Source of the DNA: Anaerolineaceae bacterium
GTDB taxonomy: Bacteria; Chloroflexota; Anaerolineae; Anaerolineales; Anaerolineaceae
Assembly (NCBI GenBank): GCA_003524305.1
Contig: DQHW01000007.1
Span: forward strand, 89,096 to 153,095
DNA length: 64,000 nucleotides
Direction: 5' to 3'
Positions 26,426 to 37,404 of this stretch are shown piece by piece. A program made the position numbers and the translations under genes. The notes under the pieces were generated by a model, which was not told the DNA's origin, made no database searches, and was given only the letters and a program-made list of their open reading frames with translations. The stretch's first letter is position 1. Every line of letters starts with the position of its first letter.

Positions 26426-27409
26426 TTAAATTAAATGTTGAGATTTTAACCAGGCAACAGTTTTACGAATTCCTTCTTCATAAGGATAAGGCAAAGGACC
26501 AGTAATCGATTCGAGTGATGTGGTTTCTTGAATTTCATTCGTAATAATATTATTGAGACGAAAACTTGTTAAAGGGGGGTTTTTCCAAAAGAGTGACTTT
26601 AATAAATCCCCGCCTTTTGCGATTAATGTCATCAACCAGACCGGCAGGGTCATGATCTTTCTTGCGCCCATTTCTTTTTGAGCGGTATTAGCAAAATCTT
26701 TTAAGACGAGCGGTGAATAATCAGCCAGGTAAAATGTTTTTGTATCAATCAAGTTCTCTGGACCAACCAGCAGATCATAAACTTGTTTTACGGAATTTAG
26801 AACGAACCCCCATTTTTTTAATGTTTGGATGCCGCCCGAATGAATATAAAACCCTTTGTTAATCGTCAAAAAGAATGTGCGGTACGGAATATCAAACCAG
26901 GGACCCCAAATGGATGTAGGGCGAACCAGAGCCCAAATGCATCCAATTTCACCAGCAGCTCTAATAATTTGCTCTCCGATGACTTTACTATGTCCATATA
27001 GGGTGTTGGGACAATAATCCTCGTCATTCTCAGGTTGATATCCAACTTTGCACACAAGTTGACTTGAAGCAAAAATGGTTCTTTTAATACCGGAGGTGGA
27101 TTTAATGGCATCCACCATGTTTCTAACGCCCTGGATGTTCGCTGCATACCCGGATAAATTTTCCTTTTCATCCAGGTCAGTGCGAGCAGCAAAGTGTAAA
27201 ACATAGTCGGGTTTATATTTATGAAAAACGCGCAATAATTCTTCTCGATTTACAATATCCAATTCTTGCCAATAATCCATATGAGCAGAATTACGCGGAG
27301 AGTGAATATCAATATTCAACACACTCCAACCCAGCGAAACAAAATACTCAACCAGATTTGTGCCGATAAAACCTGATCCGCCTGTAATGATTATTTTTTT
27401 CTTTTCCAT
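26426..27409 (-). CDS. NAD-dependent epimerase/dehydratase
   Basis: 327 aa, extended SDR. Rossmann motif 'GGSGFIGTNLVEYF', Asp at the end of strand 2 ('NIDIH'), 'FASSQLV' and catalytic Tyr and Lys in 'LYGHSKVIGE' are all in order. AAGGAA precedes the ATG. It is convergent with the DUF2142 gene. It probably modifies a nucleotide sugar for the same glycan, but the SDR signature alone does not fix the substrate. Confidence 0.87.
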   Translation of the reverse strand: MEKKKIIITGGSGFIGTNLVEYFVSLGWSVLNIDIHSPRNSAHMDYWQELDIVNREELLRVFHKYKPDYVLHFAARTDLDEKENLSGYAANIQGVRNMVDAIKSTSGIKRTIFASSQLVCKVGYQPENDEDYCPNTLYGHSKVIGEQIIRAAGEIGCIWALVRPTSIWGPWFDIPYRTFFLTINKGFYIHSGGIQTLKKWGFVLNSVKQVYDLLVGPENLIDTKTFYLADYSPLVLKDFANTAQKEMGARKIMTLPVWLMTLIAKGGDLLKSLFWKNPPLTSFRLNNIITNEIQETTSLESITGPLPYPYEEGIRKTVAWLKSQHLI

Positions 27410-27615
27410 GTTTGTTTCCTTGTACCGATAACTTTAAAACAACTTGCCAATAATTGCAAGGCACATAAGTAAATCCGTTTTTTTGGGGGAGGTAATACAC
27501 CAACGCGCTCAATGAGAAATACAATTATCAACCATCCATGATCAATCTCTACTTTTTTGTTCGAGATACATACAAAATTCTGGATTGTTGATCTTCTTGT
27601 TACCGTGTTCAGCAG

Positions 27616-27657
27616 AAAAACCGGCCACTAATCCATTTTGATTGGTGGCCGGTTTTG
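27616..27657 (-). terminator. Strong terminator after the PA14-GT39 gene
   Basis: AAAACCGGCCAC (27617-27628) pairs with GTGGCCGGTTTT (27645-27656). The stem extends five more pairs, including one G-T, to a 6-nt loop. Read on the minus strand it is followed by TTTTT, 4 bp after the stop of the gene at 27660. Confidence 0.88.
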
Positions 27658-27659
27658 AA

Positions 27660-30392
27660 TTAAGGAAGAAATAGTACTTCTGAAGGAATATTTTGCCGGT
27701 CTGAATCGGGGGGTTTCCAGTATAGATTTATATGGGTCGCACCGGTGAGATCAGAAAAACGGATTTTTATGTCATGAAATCCTTCGGATAAATCAATTGA
27801 TTTGCCTTGATATTGGTTTAGAGTTTGATTATCCAACAACAAAGTGTTGTCTATATAGATTTGTGAATTATCAATTGATTCCAGCCCAAATTCATAAGTT
27901 CCCGCTTCACTGATCATAATTCTTCCAACCCATTCCACTGTATATGGCCGTGCAAGAGGTGGATTATGGAAGTAAAAATGGATAAATGGGTCCACTTGTA
28001 TAATACTCGGTGCGCCTTCCCAGTTTGCATTGGCATAATAACTTCCAACCAACCCATTATTTGTTACCGGTGGCAAGAAAAGATTTGAAGCAGGAATATC
28101 GGTCATTTCACCAGACGGAGGTTGCCACGAAACTTGAAGTTTTCCTGTTTCTCCAACACCTCTAATCTCAATGGAATGAATTCCCTTGGCCAGTTCGATT
28201 GAACCGGAATAAGTACCTCCATCACTGTGAAATGTTATTATTCCATCTACATAGAAATCAATACTTGATGGCGATACAATCTCAAATTTATACTCACCAA
28301 ATTGATTGGCAAAAATGGATCCGGAGATGTCAAAATAAAAAGGCAATGATCCTGGATATTCTTTCGTCCAATCTAGGTTTAATTGATTAATTGATGTACC
28401 TAAAAATGGTTTACCTGACACCTCTGGGGTTGAATAATAATTAATTACCAAACCTTGAACAGATTGAATATCTGTTTTAGTTAAATAGATTTCATATAAG
28501 GCCAACGTACCGCCGGGGGATTTATGTTCAGTGTATGTAGCATCCGGATAAACCATTTTCATTTGTTCATATACTGGTGTGCGATCCGGGTCAAGGAAGA
28601 AAATAGCATCGCGCTGTCCATCCAACAGGAATGGAAATGTCTCGTGTGTTTCAATCCGGTGATACTCTTTTATAGATGGGGCGAGATAGCGAATAGTTGG
28701 TGTATTAAAGTAAAAAGTGCTGACAAAGAAATCCACTGTGTCACCAAAATGGACCATTTCTCGTGCAATAATAGTGTCTCGAGTGGAATATTCCAACCAG
28801 GAATCAGAAGAATTGGCTTCGCGGACAAAGTAGTTGTAGCTGTTTATGAAACCGATTGATAGCGTTATTAATACCAATGAAGTGGCTATTAAAATACTGG
28901 TTTTACGCTTAAATATATGGATTTGATCTTCAATTAAAGCAAAGATTGGCAAAGTCGAGAGCAGAATAGCCGCCGGCAAGCTTCCAATGGCCCTCAGCGA
29001 TTGTGGTGACTCGAAATCAAGTGAAAAAATCCCTGGTGCGAGCATAAAAAACAACCAACAAAGTAAAACTATTGAAAAAGGTTGCTTAATTTTATAAATA
29101 CATAGAGCAATCCCCAAAATAAACAAGGTGCCGGTAACCAGATCCAACATCGGTTCTGATGGGATGTTATGGCGTCCGTTTCTATCACCCTTGTAGGTAA
29201 ACATCGCAACATGTTCACCTGTCGTCCTTAAAGCAGTTTGAATTCCTTCCTTGATTGTCCGGTCAGTAAAAATGGAAACTTGACTTGTTCGACCCCAAAA
29301 TTCATCACTATGAAAGACGGCAAATTGCGATATCGGTACTGAAATAATGATCACACCCAAAATAAATACTAATAAGTGCCGCCAGGCTTTCTTGAGGTAT
29401 TCCCGTTGTGCAATGGAGATTCCGATCAATAAAATGATCATGATGATGGGAAACAATCGGAATGGAACATAAAAACACAAACCAAGACCCATCGAAAGGC
29501 CAGCCAAAAGATAATCTCTAAATCGCTGCATGCGAAGGGCTCGTAAAATCAAACCAAAAGATAAGAGTTCAAAAAATGGAACTGTAATCCCGTGCATGCC
29601 TATTCGACTCCAAATCAGGTCCCATCTGGTGACGGCTAACAAAAAAGCAAGTAAAATTCCAATTCGGCGATTGCCAAATAGCTCACGGCCAACAAGGTAA
29701 GCAGCCGCAACTGTTCCAATCCCGAATAGAGCACTTATTATCCGAACAGAAAAAATAGTCTGTCCAAAGATTTTAATTGAAATAGCAATAAAATAAATAA
29801 GATGGGCAGGCAAGCGTGTAGAGGGTGCAAAAACCGGAATATTATTTGGGTTGCTGAAGATTTGAAGTGCATTCAGACCGTTGTCTGCTTCATCAAACCA
29901 CAATCCATAAGGCAATTGTGAGATTTTGTAAACGCGCAGGGAAGTTGCAAGCAACAAAACTGCTGCAAGCGCCGCTATTTCAAACCAGCGCCATGAATTT
30001 TCTTTTGACGTTTTTTTCTTTCTGGATTTGGCAAATCCATACGCTGCAATAAGAATGAACAATAAACTGAGTATATGAATCAACCAGGCGATAATATTGG
30101 GGAGCTCTGTTGAAAACAAAACAAAGGAAGTAATTAAGCAGAGAACAGCCAGGATCGAAAAGATATACCCCCATGACGAAATCTTTTCGTGGGTTAAAGT
30201 ACTGGCCTGGATTTTTGGAATGATTGTATTAGTCGTTTTTCTTGTGCCAAAGAAAAGAACAACCAACGCAATTAACCAAAGTCCAATAGAAACATAAAGA
30301 TGATTTTTAATTAATGCTTGCGCAAGGATGCCGATCAAAATAGCTATAAGCTTTAATAAAGTCGGCAATTGACGCCTGAGTTGAATTTTCAT
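27660..30392 (-). CDS. GT39/PMT-type membrane glycosyltransferase with two C-terminal PA14 domains
   Basis: 910 aa from ATG 30392 (TTGGGGATCAAT upstream; an in-frame TTG at 30404 is less likely). Residues 1-500 hold about 12 membrane segments of the PMT_2/ArnT type, with the acidic catalytic pair in 'LWFDEADNGLNA' on the first outer loop. Two tandem PA14 domains follow ('GLVINYYSTPE' near 640, 'GLVGSYYANANWEG' near 780), a carbohydrate-binding fold expected outside the cell. It likely transfers a sugar from a lipid carrier to an acceptor recognised by PA14. It stands alone and ends in a strong terminator. Confidence 0.87.
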   Translation of the reverse strand: MKIQLRRQLPTLLKLIAILIGILAQALIKNHLYVSIGLWLIALVVLFFGTRKTTNTIIPKIQASTLTHEKISSWGYIFSILAVLCLITSFVLFSTELPNIIAWLIHILSLLFILIAAYGFAKSRKKKTSKENSWRWFEIAALAAVLLLATSLRVYKISQLPYGLWFDEADNGLNALQIFSNPNNIPVFAPSTRLPAHLIYFIAISIKIFGQTIFSVRIISALFGIGTVAAAYLVGRELFGNRRIGILLAFLLAVTRWDLIWSRIGMHGITVPFFELLSFGLILRALRMQRFRDYLLAGLSMGLGLCFYVPFRLFPIIMIILLIGISIAQREYLKKAWRHLLVFILGVIIISVPISQFAVFHSDEFWGRTSQVSIFTDRTIKEGIQTALRTTGEHVAMFTYKGDRNGRHNIPSEPMLDLVTGTLFILGIALCIYKIKQPFSIVLLCWLFFMLAPGIFSLDFESPQSLRAIGSLPAAILLSTLPIFALIEDQIHIFKRKTSILIATSLVLITLSIGFINSYNYFVREANSSDSWLEYSTRDTIIAREMVHFGDTVDFFVSTFYFNTPTIRYLAPSIKEYHRIETHETFPFLLDGQRDAIFFLDPDRTPVYEQMKMVYPDATYTEHKSPGGTLALYEIYLTKTDIQSVQGLVINYYSTPEVSGKPFLGTSINQLNLDWTKEYPGSLPFYFDISGSIFANQFGEYKFEIVSPSSIDFYVDGIITFHSDGGTYSGSIELAKGIHSIEIRGVGETGKLQVSWQPPSGEMTDIPASNLFLPPVTNNGLVGSYYANANWEGAPSIIQVDPFIHFYFHNPPLARPYTVEWVGRIMISEAGTYEFGLESIDNSQIYIDNTLLLDNQTLNQYQGKSIDLSEGFHDIKIRFSDLTGATHINLYWKPPDSDRQNIPSEVLFLP

Positions 30393-30575
30393 ATTGATCC
30401 CCAAAATAGTAATGGCAAATTATGAGTCGACAGCCGATAAATTAAGCTTATCCTTCGCAATTTTAGAACCCGACGATGTTTAGCATTAACTATCCATTAA
30501 TTATACATAGATGAACAATATCGATATTGAATGGATTCCAATTAACTCATTCCAACTGGGTGGATCACTGTAAAT

Positions 30576-32612
30576 TCAGGGTAGAGCTGGAATTTGGAAC
30601 TTTTTATAAACCAATTTTCCATTCTGGTATTCATCTGTTGCTTTACCATCAGGGTATTGAGATTGGATTTGCGAAAGTTGATCGAAATTTGAATATGTTG
30701 CCAACACTATGATTCCTTTTCCATCCTTTTTTAACTCGGGAAGGTCTTCAAGTGATGTAATATCAATCGCTTTCTCTTCGCCTATCAAGTAATTGATGGT
30801 TCCATGATGCGTATAGAGATCTCCATCTCCGAAAAGGAAAACATGGTTATTAGGTGAGTCTTGAGCAATCTCTTTCGCTATTGTAATTGGAAGTATGTTA
30901 ACCCCTGAATTTGCGTAGACAACAAAATAATAGTTAAAGTTAATTATCATAACCGCTGTTAAAATTGCGATAAACGCAGGAGCAAGGATTGCTGCCAGAG
31001 AGATATGTATATTTGGGATTTGTTTGTAGAAATTATTGACTGAATCCCAGGTTCTTTGAATGAAAGCGCCTCCACATAGGTATGATACAGCGGTTAAGAT
31101 GAGTAGTCTTGTGCTATTCGGAGAGTCATTCGTAATAACGCCGGCTAAAATAATTCCTATAAAGAACCATATAATAATGGTTAACTCAGGAAGCCGTTTT
31201 GGTTTGGCTAGAATGACGCCCAATCCAAGCCAGAATAGTACTGCAGTTATAAGATCAAATGCCGGGATACTTTGGAAATAAAATGAACCGGCATCACCGG
31301 ATTGAAGGAAAAAGCCAAGGTTTTTTTCGAATTGACTGACTAATATTTTCAAAAGACTATTGGATAATGTCGCATCCAGTCCATAATTATTTTGTATATT
31401 AGCAGGGTTAAGAATTGAAACCGTACTCAACCTGGATATAAATTGATCTGGATTACGCAGGTAATCCAACCCAAGGGGGGCAAAAACTAACAATGCACTG
31501 ATGAGCATGACAGAGATTTGTACAAGGTTGATGCGTTTACGGAACAACTGATACAGGATAATAAAAAATGCCACAATGGGAATCAAACGAGAACCAATAT
31601 ACATATATTGGGCCATGGCTCCGGTAACTCCCATGGCAATATAAGGTGTGATTCTAAACTTTTGATTATCCGACCAACCAGCATCAATGGTGGTTGTCTC
31701 TTCTTTAGTTTTAGATGGATCATCAAAATTGGATTGGAGGAATAACCAAATAAAAAGAAGCATAAAGAAAAGCGTATGGATATTATTGATTGCCAGCCGA
31801 CTGTATTGGATATTCAATGAACTTACCGCAATGAGCCATGCGCCGGTAAAACCGGCTACTTTCCCCCAGCTTCTTTTGCCAATCAGGTAAACCAGCGGAA
31901 TACACGCGGTTCCAAATAAGGCAGAAACCAGTCTTAGCCCGATCAAGTTTCTTCCGAATACCGCGATGAAACCTGCTTCCCACAAGAAATATAAATTCGG
32001 CAGTGGACCCCATCCAATGCCCATTGGTGATATCGGTTCTCCAATGCCCAAGAAGCGTAATGCTTCCATCCCTATTTCGCCTTCATCTCCATGCATTGAT
32101 GGGGGATAGCGGTCAAGGTAGGCAACCCGTAAAACAAACGCCAATAAGGTGATAGCAGTGACAGCACCAACCTCAAGGTAAAAATTCCTGCGTGCGGTGG
32201 CGTCCAGGGATTTTACATGTTTATTCCAGCTTATGGGGTGAATTTTATCAAAAACTATTCCTGTCGCGAACAAAAGCCCAATTGCGATAACCCAAAGGAT
32301 CAAAGAAATTGTGCCGTTGGAAGTTTGTGGCGACAAAAAGGCAGCCGCAACACCTGACACAATCGCATAGAAAAATAGCGCCATTGACAAGACCAATTGA
32401 TCTGAGGTTAATTCATACCTATTGAAAATGACTTTAACTTCTTTGCCGGTTGTCTTTTTTTTCAGATTGATAAATGCGAAAAACAGGGTCACGGATGATA
32501 ACAATGCAATTTCAACTTTATTGGTAATAACGCTATATGCAGATAAAGCACACGCGATGAAGAACAAGACTATTCTTATCCATTGCATTTTTTGTATAGT
32601 TTTATTTTCCAT
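30576..32612 (-). CDS. GT39/PMT-type membrane glycosyltransferase
   Basis: 678 aa with about 13 membrane segments. 'SMHGDEGEIGMEALRFL' places the catalytic acidic pair on the first outer loop, followed by the PMT_2 block 'LYFLWEAGFIAVFGRNLIGLR'. The C-terminal 130 residues are extracytoplasmic. The gene starts at ATG 32612 behind AGGA. It belongs to the same GT-C superfamily as the neighbours on both sides, three such proteins in a row on the minus strand. Lipid-linked sugar donor and acceptor are unknown. Confidence 0.87.
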   Translation of the reverse strand: MENKTIQKMQWIRIVLFFIACALSAYSVITNKVEIALLSSVTLFFAFINLKKKTTGKEVKVIFNRYELTSDQLVLSMALFFYAIVSGVAAAFLSPQTSNGTISLILWVIAIGLLFATGIVFDKIHPISWNKHVKSLDATARRNFYLEVGAVTAITLLAFVLRVAYLDRYPPSMHGDEGEIGMEALRFLGIGEPISPMGIGWGPLPNLYFLWEAGFIAVFGRNLIGLRLVSALFGTACIPLVYLIGKRSWGKVAGFTGAWLIAVSSLNIQYSRLAINNIHTLFFMLLFIWLFLQSNFDDPSKTKEETTTIDAGWSDNQKFRITPYIAMGVTGAMAQYMYIGSRLIPIVAFFIILYQLFRKRINLVQISVMLISALLVFAPLGLDYLRNPDQFISRLSTVSILNPANIQNNYGLDATLSNSLLKILVSQFEKNLGFFLQSGDAGSFYFQSIPAFDLITAVLFWLGLGVILAKPKRLPELTIIIWFFIGIILAGVITNDSPNSTRLLILTAVSYLCGGAFIQRTWDSVNNFYKQIPNIHISLAAILAPAFIAILTAVMIINFNYYFVVYANSGVNILPITIAKEIAQDSPNNHVFLFGDGDLYTHHGTINYLIGEEKAIDITSLEDLPELKKDGKGIIVLATYSNFDQLSQIQSQYPDGKATDEYQNGKLVYKKFQIPALP

Positions 32613-32703
32613 GATCCTGCTTTTCTTAATGGCTTAATCGATGCTTATAGACACAAGTCAAAAAATCCTTTTCATCTATTTAAATATCATATTCCAAGCA
32701 TTA

Positions 32704-35700
32704 TTATTTACTGCCTGAGTTGTTACTTGTGTTCACCTTATAAATTGTAGTGGTGTTCACAGTGTTATCTCCGTACACAATGTTTAATGAGCCTTCCATA
32801 ATTAGATTCTGGAATTTAGCTAAACCCTCTGGTTCATAATTTGCTCTTTCAAGGTCACCGACAATAATGTACTCCACATCGTATTTGGATATAAATTTCC
32901 TGGCAGACTCAAGATCAATCGTATTGTAAAAATTTGCAACTTCATCAATTCGTTTCGCGATCCATGCGCCGTCTAAAAGGGAATTGTGCTGACGGGTATG
33001 CCAATTCCAGCCAATAACGGAGGGTAAACCGGTTTGCACAGAAAAACGGGATCCCCATTTGTATTCAACGGTATTGCCTTCAACAATTACTGGCGAACCT
33101 GAAACGGTATCTTGCATAAATTGGATGGCCCCATAATCGCGGCTAATGTTTAGTAATTTGCCACCATCATTATAAATTGCTGGCGCTGAACCATCTGACT
33201 CACCCAGCATGAAGGCCATCCCATCCAGAGTTTTGGGAGGGTTTTTAATATCAGGCCATCTATCGGCGATTCTTTTGGCTGTTGCCAGGTAAGGGTAGCT
33301 CAATGATCCAATCACAAGAAGCGCAAGAATGATTACCCATGGGATGGATATCCATTGGGGCCACTTCTTAATCCCCGAAAACAAGAGGGTCAAAGCAAGT
33401 GCGCTTGATATACCAAAATAGAACCATGCTTCAATATACATCCTGAAGACCATGTTTGATCTCCCTACGTCGCCTTTAAGTACAACAAATTCCACCAATA
33501 AAGTTAGCAAGAAACCGATGCCGTATAAAATCCAGGTGAACATCTGCAGGTTTGACTGACCGCGTCTGAACAAAACCTGATATCCCAAACCGATAAGAAT
33601 AAACAACCCCAATCTCAATACTTGGTAGTTGGATTTCCAAATCAAGGAAGAGACAAGATATATCAACACCAACGAAATTAATACAACTACTTTAGTCAGG
33701 GTTTTATTTTCTGGCCAGTTGCGATAGGCCTGTTTTAGGTCGCCAATACTTTCTTTTACCAAAAGACTGATCACTATGTATAAAGAAAGACCAAACACAA
33801 TCAGGTAATCGGTGAGAGGTGTTTTTGCTCCCGTCCATAATTCCACTGCCATGTATTCAGTCTTGAACCAGTGGTTAAAGGGGGCATAAAATGCGATGGC
33901 AAGTCCAACAAAGGCGATCACAAACCCGGCAATGACCTGGATGGTTGTTTTTACCGGTCCGGGTTTTGTTTGCCAGATGCTCCAACCAAGTGTTATTATG
34001 GCCAATCCGAGGAAAGGATAGAAATCCCAGGTGTGTGAAGCGGAAAAACTGCCAAACACGATAGCCGCAATGAAAAGGCTGAGAATCCTTTCGGGCCATC
34101 TCATCCTGTTTATAGGATAGATCAACAGAGAGAGCATCCATCCAAACGCAAGGGCGTAATAAAGCATGGTGAGCATATGCGGATGCATATCACCGTATAA
34201 GAATGTGAAATACGGAAACTCAGCGATGGGAGTATCCTCTTTGCCGTTTAAAATTGGGCGCGAAGCTTCAAAATACCACTGTGAGTTATTGCCCGGCATT
34301 TCGGTTTTACCGGTAATGACATCCCAGGCTGCGGCGAGCTTGCCTCCTGATGGATTTTCAGGGTGCATCTCTGCCCAATTTTCCGACACCATCTCAGGAA
34401 GGCTCTTAACAAAGATTTTATTTTCGTACAAGTTACCAAACAGCATCACGGCGAGCAGTGCAAATAACCCGGCAAAATAAGCCCATCCTCGCGTGGATTT
34501 TTGGAAGTGCGTGCCAGCATTCCAATCGGTAAATGGAGCATTACCAAATAGGCCGTTTGCGCGGCCCAACCCGGTGACCAGGTTGTAGCCTACACAGAAA
34601 ACACCGATCCCTGCCATGGCATACCAACTGGGTAAGATCAGGTTGTAAGCAATCGACGGCATTATACCAATCAGCTTGGTGGGGATGGTCGCCATTACGT
34701 AGCCATAGTAATAATAATTAAGGTAATGGCCAGAGAACCATGGATTCTCAGGAGGGAAGTAAACAGTTTTTAATACTGCATTAAAGAAAGCAAAATCCAT
34801 GGGTTTTTCGCCGCCCATCCAGGGCTGCCATAGGTCTGGATTGTTGATCCTGATGACAAGCATGAACACGAAAACCACGGCAAAGATGATCTCGACGCTT
34901 AGTAGATATTTCCAGCTTAATTTGAAATATTGAATGAGGACGACCTTTTTGCGTATTCCAAAATAAACACTTAGCGCAATTAATAATCCAACAGCAAGCA
35001 GGATAGACCAGCGAGTAAATGCCAGGATGTTTAAGCTGCTTAATATCCATGAGATCCAGGCAGTCAACAGCAAGGCAGCCATTCTTGCCAGCGGATATCC
35101 GCGGTCTGGTAAACCAGCAAAAACGGTAAACACCAACGGGAAAACTAATAAGCCCAGTATTAGTAAAACAAGATACCAAACGATGGTCCCAAATACCTGG
35201 CTGGTATTTACAGCAGATAATCGGTCGAACATGGCTGACCATGTACCGCCAATTTTTTGTGCAGCCAGTTTTATCTGCGGAAGCTCCATTGCGGTCGGAG
35301 CTTTAGTGTAAGACATTGGGGATTGGAAGAGAACATTATCAAGGTCAATACTGTTAAAAATTTCTTCAACGTGTTCGATTGAAAAATCTGCGCTTTTCTT
35401 GAATATTAACACTTTGGGGTGGTCGTAGACTGTAAAAGATTCATCGGCTGATTGATCGTTAAGTTGGAAAGGACCAATTGATGGATTGCTAACGAACACG
35501 GCTACCAATTCAAACCCGAGCGGGCTGATAAAACCGGTGTTCAGGCCGTAAGCTTTGTTTTCAAGGTCGTCACCAATGCAGTTGGCACAGTCAAATAATT
35601 CCTGGTAATACCTGGTGGTCATTGGGTAGCGATTTGGCAGGCGAGGCATTGAATCATAACTGCGGTTGGATGGTATGACTAGAAAATGGCTTTTGTCGAG

Positions 35701-37368
35701 GATATCGATCATCTTCTTGCGTTTTTCGGGTGTATCCGGTTCGTAGGTCTGTAAATTTAGAGGTTGATAGATGCCTCCCAGAGGATCAAGGTATTTCACT
35801 GCCAATGGCAGGGCGTCATCCCATGAAGTTTCAAGTGCGTAGGGTTCTGCCAACAATCGAATCGGTCCCCCGGCAGTAATTTCATACCTTAACTGATAAA
35901 CACTGCCGCGGCTTACATCCATTTTAGGAAGTGTAAATGTTGGGGCTAAACTCAATCCAGGTTGGTCGAAAGTTATCGTTTGGCTGGCACTGCTCAATGG
36001 ATTGTTTTCGTCTCCATCTTTAAGCAAACTTATTTTGAGAGTGGTTTGGGTAATATTAAAAGATTGTTCGAAATGGTTAATTTTCAAATGGTTTAATGGA
36101 ACATCGGCCAGGGGAACAATTTTTAGTTTCCCCTCGGTCGGAGTGGTCGTGTCGAGATCGACGGTTTCCCAAACCAGGGGGATTTTCGTGTTCTCGTCAT
36201 CGTCTTTTTGCAGCGAGACATCAGATAATGTATAGGAACTGCTATTGGTCACTTTGTAACTGAAGTAATAAGTTGCATCTTTGATTAGTGTGATTTCGCC
36301 AAATCGAATATCAAGAGAGGTGGAAGTGTCATCATCGGCAACAGGTAGGCGACCTTCAACGACAATTTCATCACCATTTTCCTGTTTGGCGATCCTAAAA
36401 TAGATATTGACTCCAACTTGTTGAATATCTTGTGCCGTCACCGAATTGACAGAACCGTCTGCGGCGACATGAACATCTATTTCAGGGGTATCTCCCGGTT
36501 CAAGAGTCCAACGATTGATCATCGTGATCGGATAGTTGTCCTGTCCATTTTCGGTATCCACTTTCAAATTAAGCGGACCCTGGATATTGTCAATGATCCA
36601 ATTTGATGCGGCAATACGCGTCAATGTACGCGTGTATATTTTTGCGAATCCGAAAGCATAACCATAGGTATAAAGCAGCACAATGCCGAGAATTGCAAAG
36701 ACTGAAAGACCCTTCCAAATCGGTTGCAACCCAGACAAAGGATGCCGAATCTGGAATTTGAATTGTGAGAAAGCCTGCCTGCTTTCTCTGGTCTTCTCCC
36801 ATAACTGCATAAGAGCCCATGCAGCAAACATAATAATGAAGGGGTAAATGATCAAGAAATAGCGCATATAGCGCCAAAATTGCAGATTCTGCCAGACGAA
36901 ATAAACCAACACCCATGCGAATGGCAAAACATGAATTCGCCACTCGCCTTTCCACATCCGAAAAGCCGACCAAGCCCAGCCTGCCCAGCCGGCAATCCCC
37001 AACGGAATACCCATACCCCAGACCACCATGTTTACCCAGGCGTATGATAATGGTCTGTTTGTCCAATGATGGTTGGGCGGCCATTCCGAGAATCCGGCGA
37101 CCTGGTTGGTCACTTCCTTAATAGTGTCAATCCATCTTTGATTGAATCCCAGGCCAAAGAATCCCGGCCCCATAAACGCGTAGGGTTGGAAGATTCTGAA
37201 ACCAACTGCCATGGTCAAGGCGGCCAGGATCAAACCTGTCAATAAAATAAGCAACTGGTTTCCAAAACCGCTTTGTTTTCGTGTGCCCATAAAGTGGATG
37301 AAGGCGGCTAGAATTATCACGGCAAAAACAGGGAGTGCGTTAATTTTACAGGCACCGGCCATCCCCAC
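32704..37368 (-). CDS. DUF2298 membrane protein, 3' part of a gene interrupted by a stop codon
   Basis: 1554 aa if started at GTG 37368, which has no good SD. Residues 1-240 are the rest of a GT39/PMT_2 membrane domain whose N-terminus lies in the upstream reading frame, before an in-frame TAA at 37404-37402. Residues 260-690 are a beta-rich outer segment. Residues 740-1550 are a DUF2298 domain ('YYY' family, here 'NYYYYGYVMATIPTKLIG') with about 16 membrane segments. Eleven codons continue the protein between the stop and this GTG in the same frame ('KLVYFGLFGLV'), so the real gene most likely begins at 38298. Confidence 0.8.
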   Translation of the reverse strand: MGMAGACKINALPVFAVIILAAFIHFMGTRKQSGFGNQLLILLTGLILAALTMAVGFRIFQPYAFMGPGFFGLGFNQRWIDTIKEVTNQVAGFSEWPPNHHWTNRPLSYAWVNMVVWGMGIPLGIAGWAGWAWSAFRMWKGEWRIHVLPFAWVLVYFVWQNLQFWRYMRYFLIIYPFIIMFAAWALMQLWEKTRESRQAFSQFKFQIRHPLSGLQPIWKGLSVFAILGIVLLYTYGYAFGFAKIYTRTLTRIAASNWIIDNIQGPLNLKVDTENGQDNYPITMINRWTLEPGDTPEIDVHVAADGSVNSVTAQDIQQVGVNIYFRIAKQENGDEIVVEGRLPVADDDTSTSLDIRFGEITLIKDATYYFSYKVTNSSSYTLSDVSLQKDDDENTKIPLVWETVDLDTTTPTEGKLKIVPLADVPLNHLKINHFEQSFNITQTTLKISLLKDGDENNPLSSASQTITFDQPGLSLAPTFTLPKMDVSRGSVYQLRYEITAGGPIRLLAEPYALETSWDDALPLAVKYLDPLGGIYQPLNLQTYEPDTPEKRKKMIDILDKSHFLVIPSNRSYDSMPRLPNRYPMTTRYYQELFDCANCIGDDLENKAYGLNTGFISPLGFELVAVFVSNPSIGPFQLNDQSADESFTVYDHPKVLIFKKSADFSIEHVEEIFNSIDLDNVLFQSPMSYTKAPTAMELPQIKLAAQKIGGTWSAMFDRLSAVNTSQVFGTIVWYLVLLILGLLVFPLVFTVFAGLPDRGYPLARMAALLLTAWISWILSSLNILAFTRWSILLAVGLLIALSVYFGIRKKVVLIQYFKLSWKYLLSVEIIFAVVFVFMLVIRINNPDLWQPWMGGEKPMDFAFFNAVLKTVYFPPENPWFSGHYLNYYYYGYVMATIPTKLIGIMPSIAYNLILPSWYAMAGIGVFCVGYNLVTGLGRANGLFGNAPFTDWNAGTHFQKSTRGWAYFAGLFALLAVMLFGNLYENKIFVKSLPEMVSENWAEMHPENPSGGKLAAAWDVITGKTEMPGNNSQWYFEASRPILNGKEDTPIAEFPYFTFLYGDMHPHMLTMLYYALAFGWMLSLLIYPINRMRWPERILSLFIAAIVFGSFSASHTWDFYPFLGLAIITLGWSIWQTKPGPVKTTIQVIAGFVIAFVGLAIAFYAPFNHWFKTEYMAVELWTGAKTPLTDYLIVFGLSLYIVISLLVKESIGDLKQAYRNWPENKTLTKVVVLISLVLIYLVSSLIWKSNYQVLRLGLFILIGLGYQVLFRRGQSNLQMFTWILYGIGFLLTLLVEFVVLKGDVGRSNMVFRMYIEAWFYFGISSALALTLLFSGIKKWPQWISIPWVIILALLVIGSLSYPYLATAKRIADRWPDIKNPPKTLDGMAFMLGESDGSAPAIYNDGGKLLNISRDYGAIQFMQDTVSGSPVIVEGNTVEYKWGSRFSVQTGLPSVIGWNWHTRQHNSLLDGAWIAKRIDEVANFYNTIDLESARKFISKYDVEYIIVGDLERANYEPEGLAKFQNLIMEGSLNIVYGDNTVNTTTIYKVNTSNNSGSK

Positions 37369-37401
37369 GACTAACCCAAAAAGACCAAAATAAACAAGTT
37401 T

Positions 37402-37404
37402 TTA
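37402..37404 (-). other. In-frame TAA stop inside the HhH-GT39-DUF2298 gene
   Basis: Reading on the minus strand, '...RLDW' TGG is followed by TAA and then 'KLVYFGLFGLVVGMAGACKIN' in the same frame: 37401 to 37368 is 33 nt, divisible by three. This is a nonsense codon, not a frameshift. It lies inside a membrane helix of the GT39 domain. A single base change from TAC or TAT (Tyr), CAA (Gln) or AAA (Lys) would restore the frame. It may be a true mutation, a sequencing or assembly error, or a readthrough site. Confidence 0.85.

Noticed and set aside
37368..37404. Frameshift between the HhH-GT39 and DUF2298 reading frames
   Set aside because: The distance is a multiple of three and coding sequence continues in the same frame, so it is a nonsense codon.
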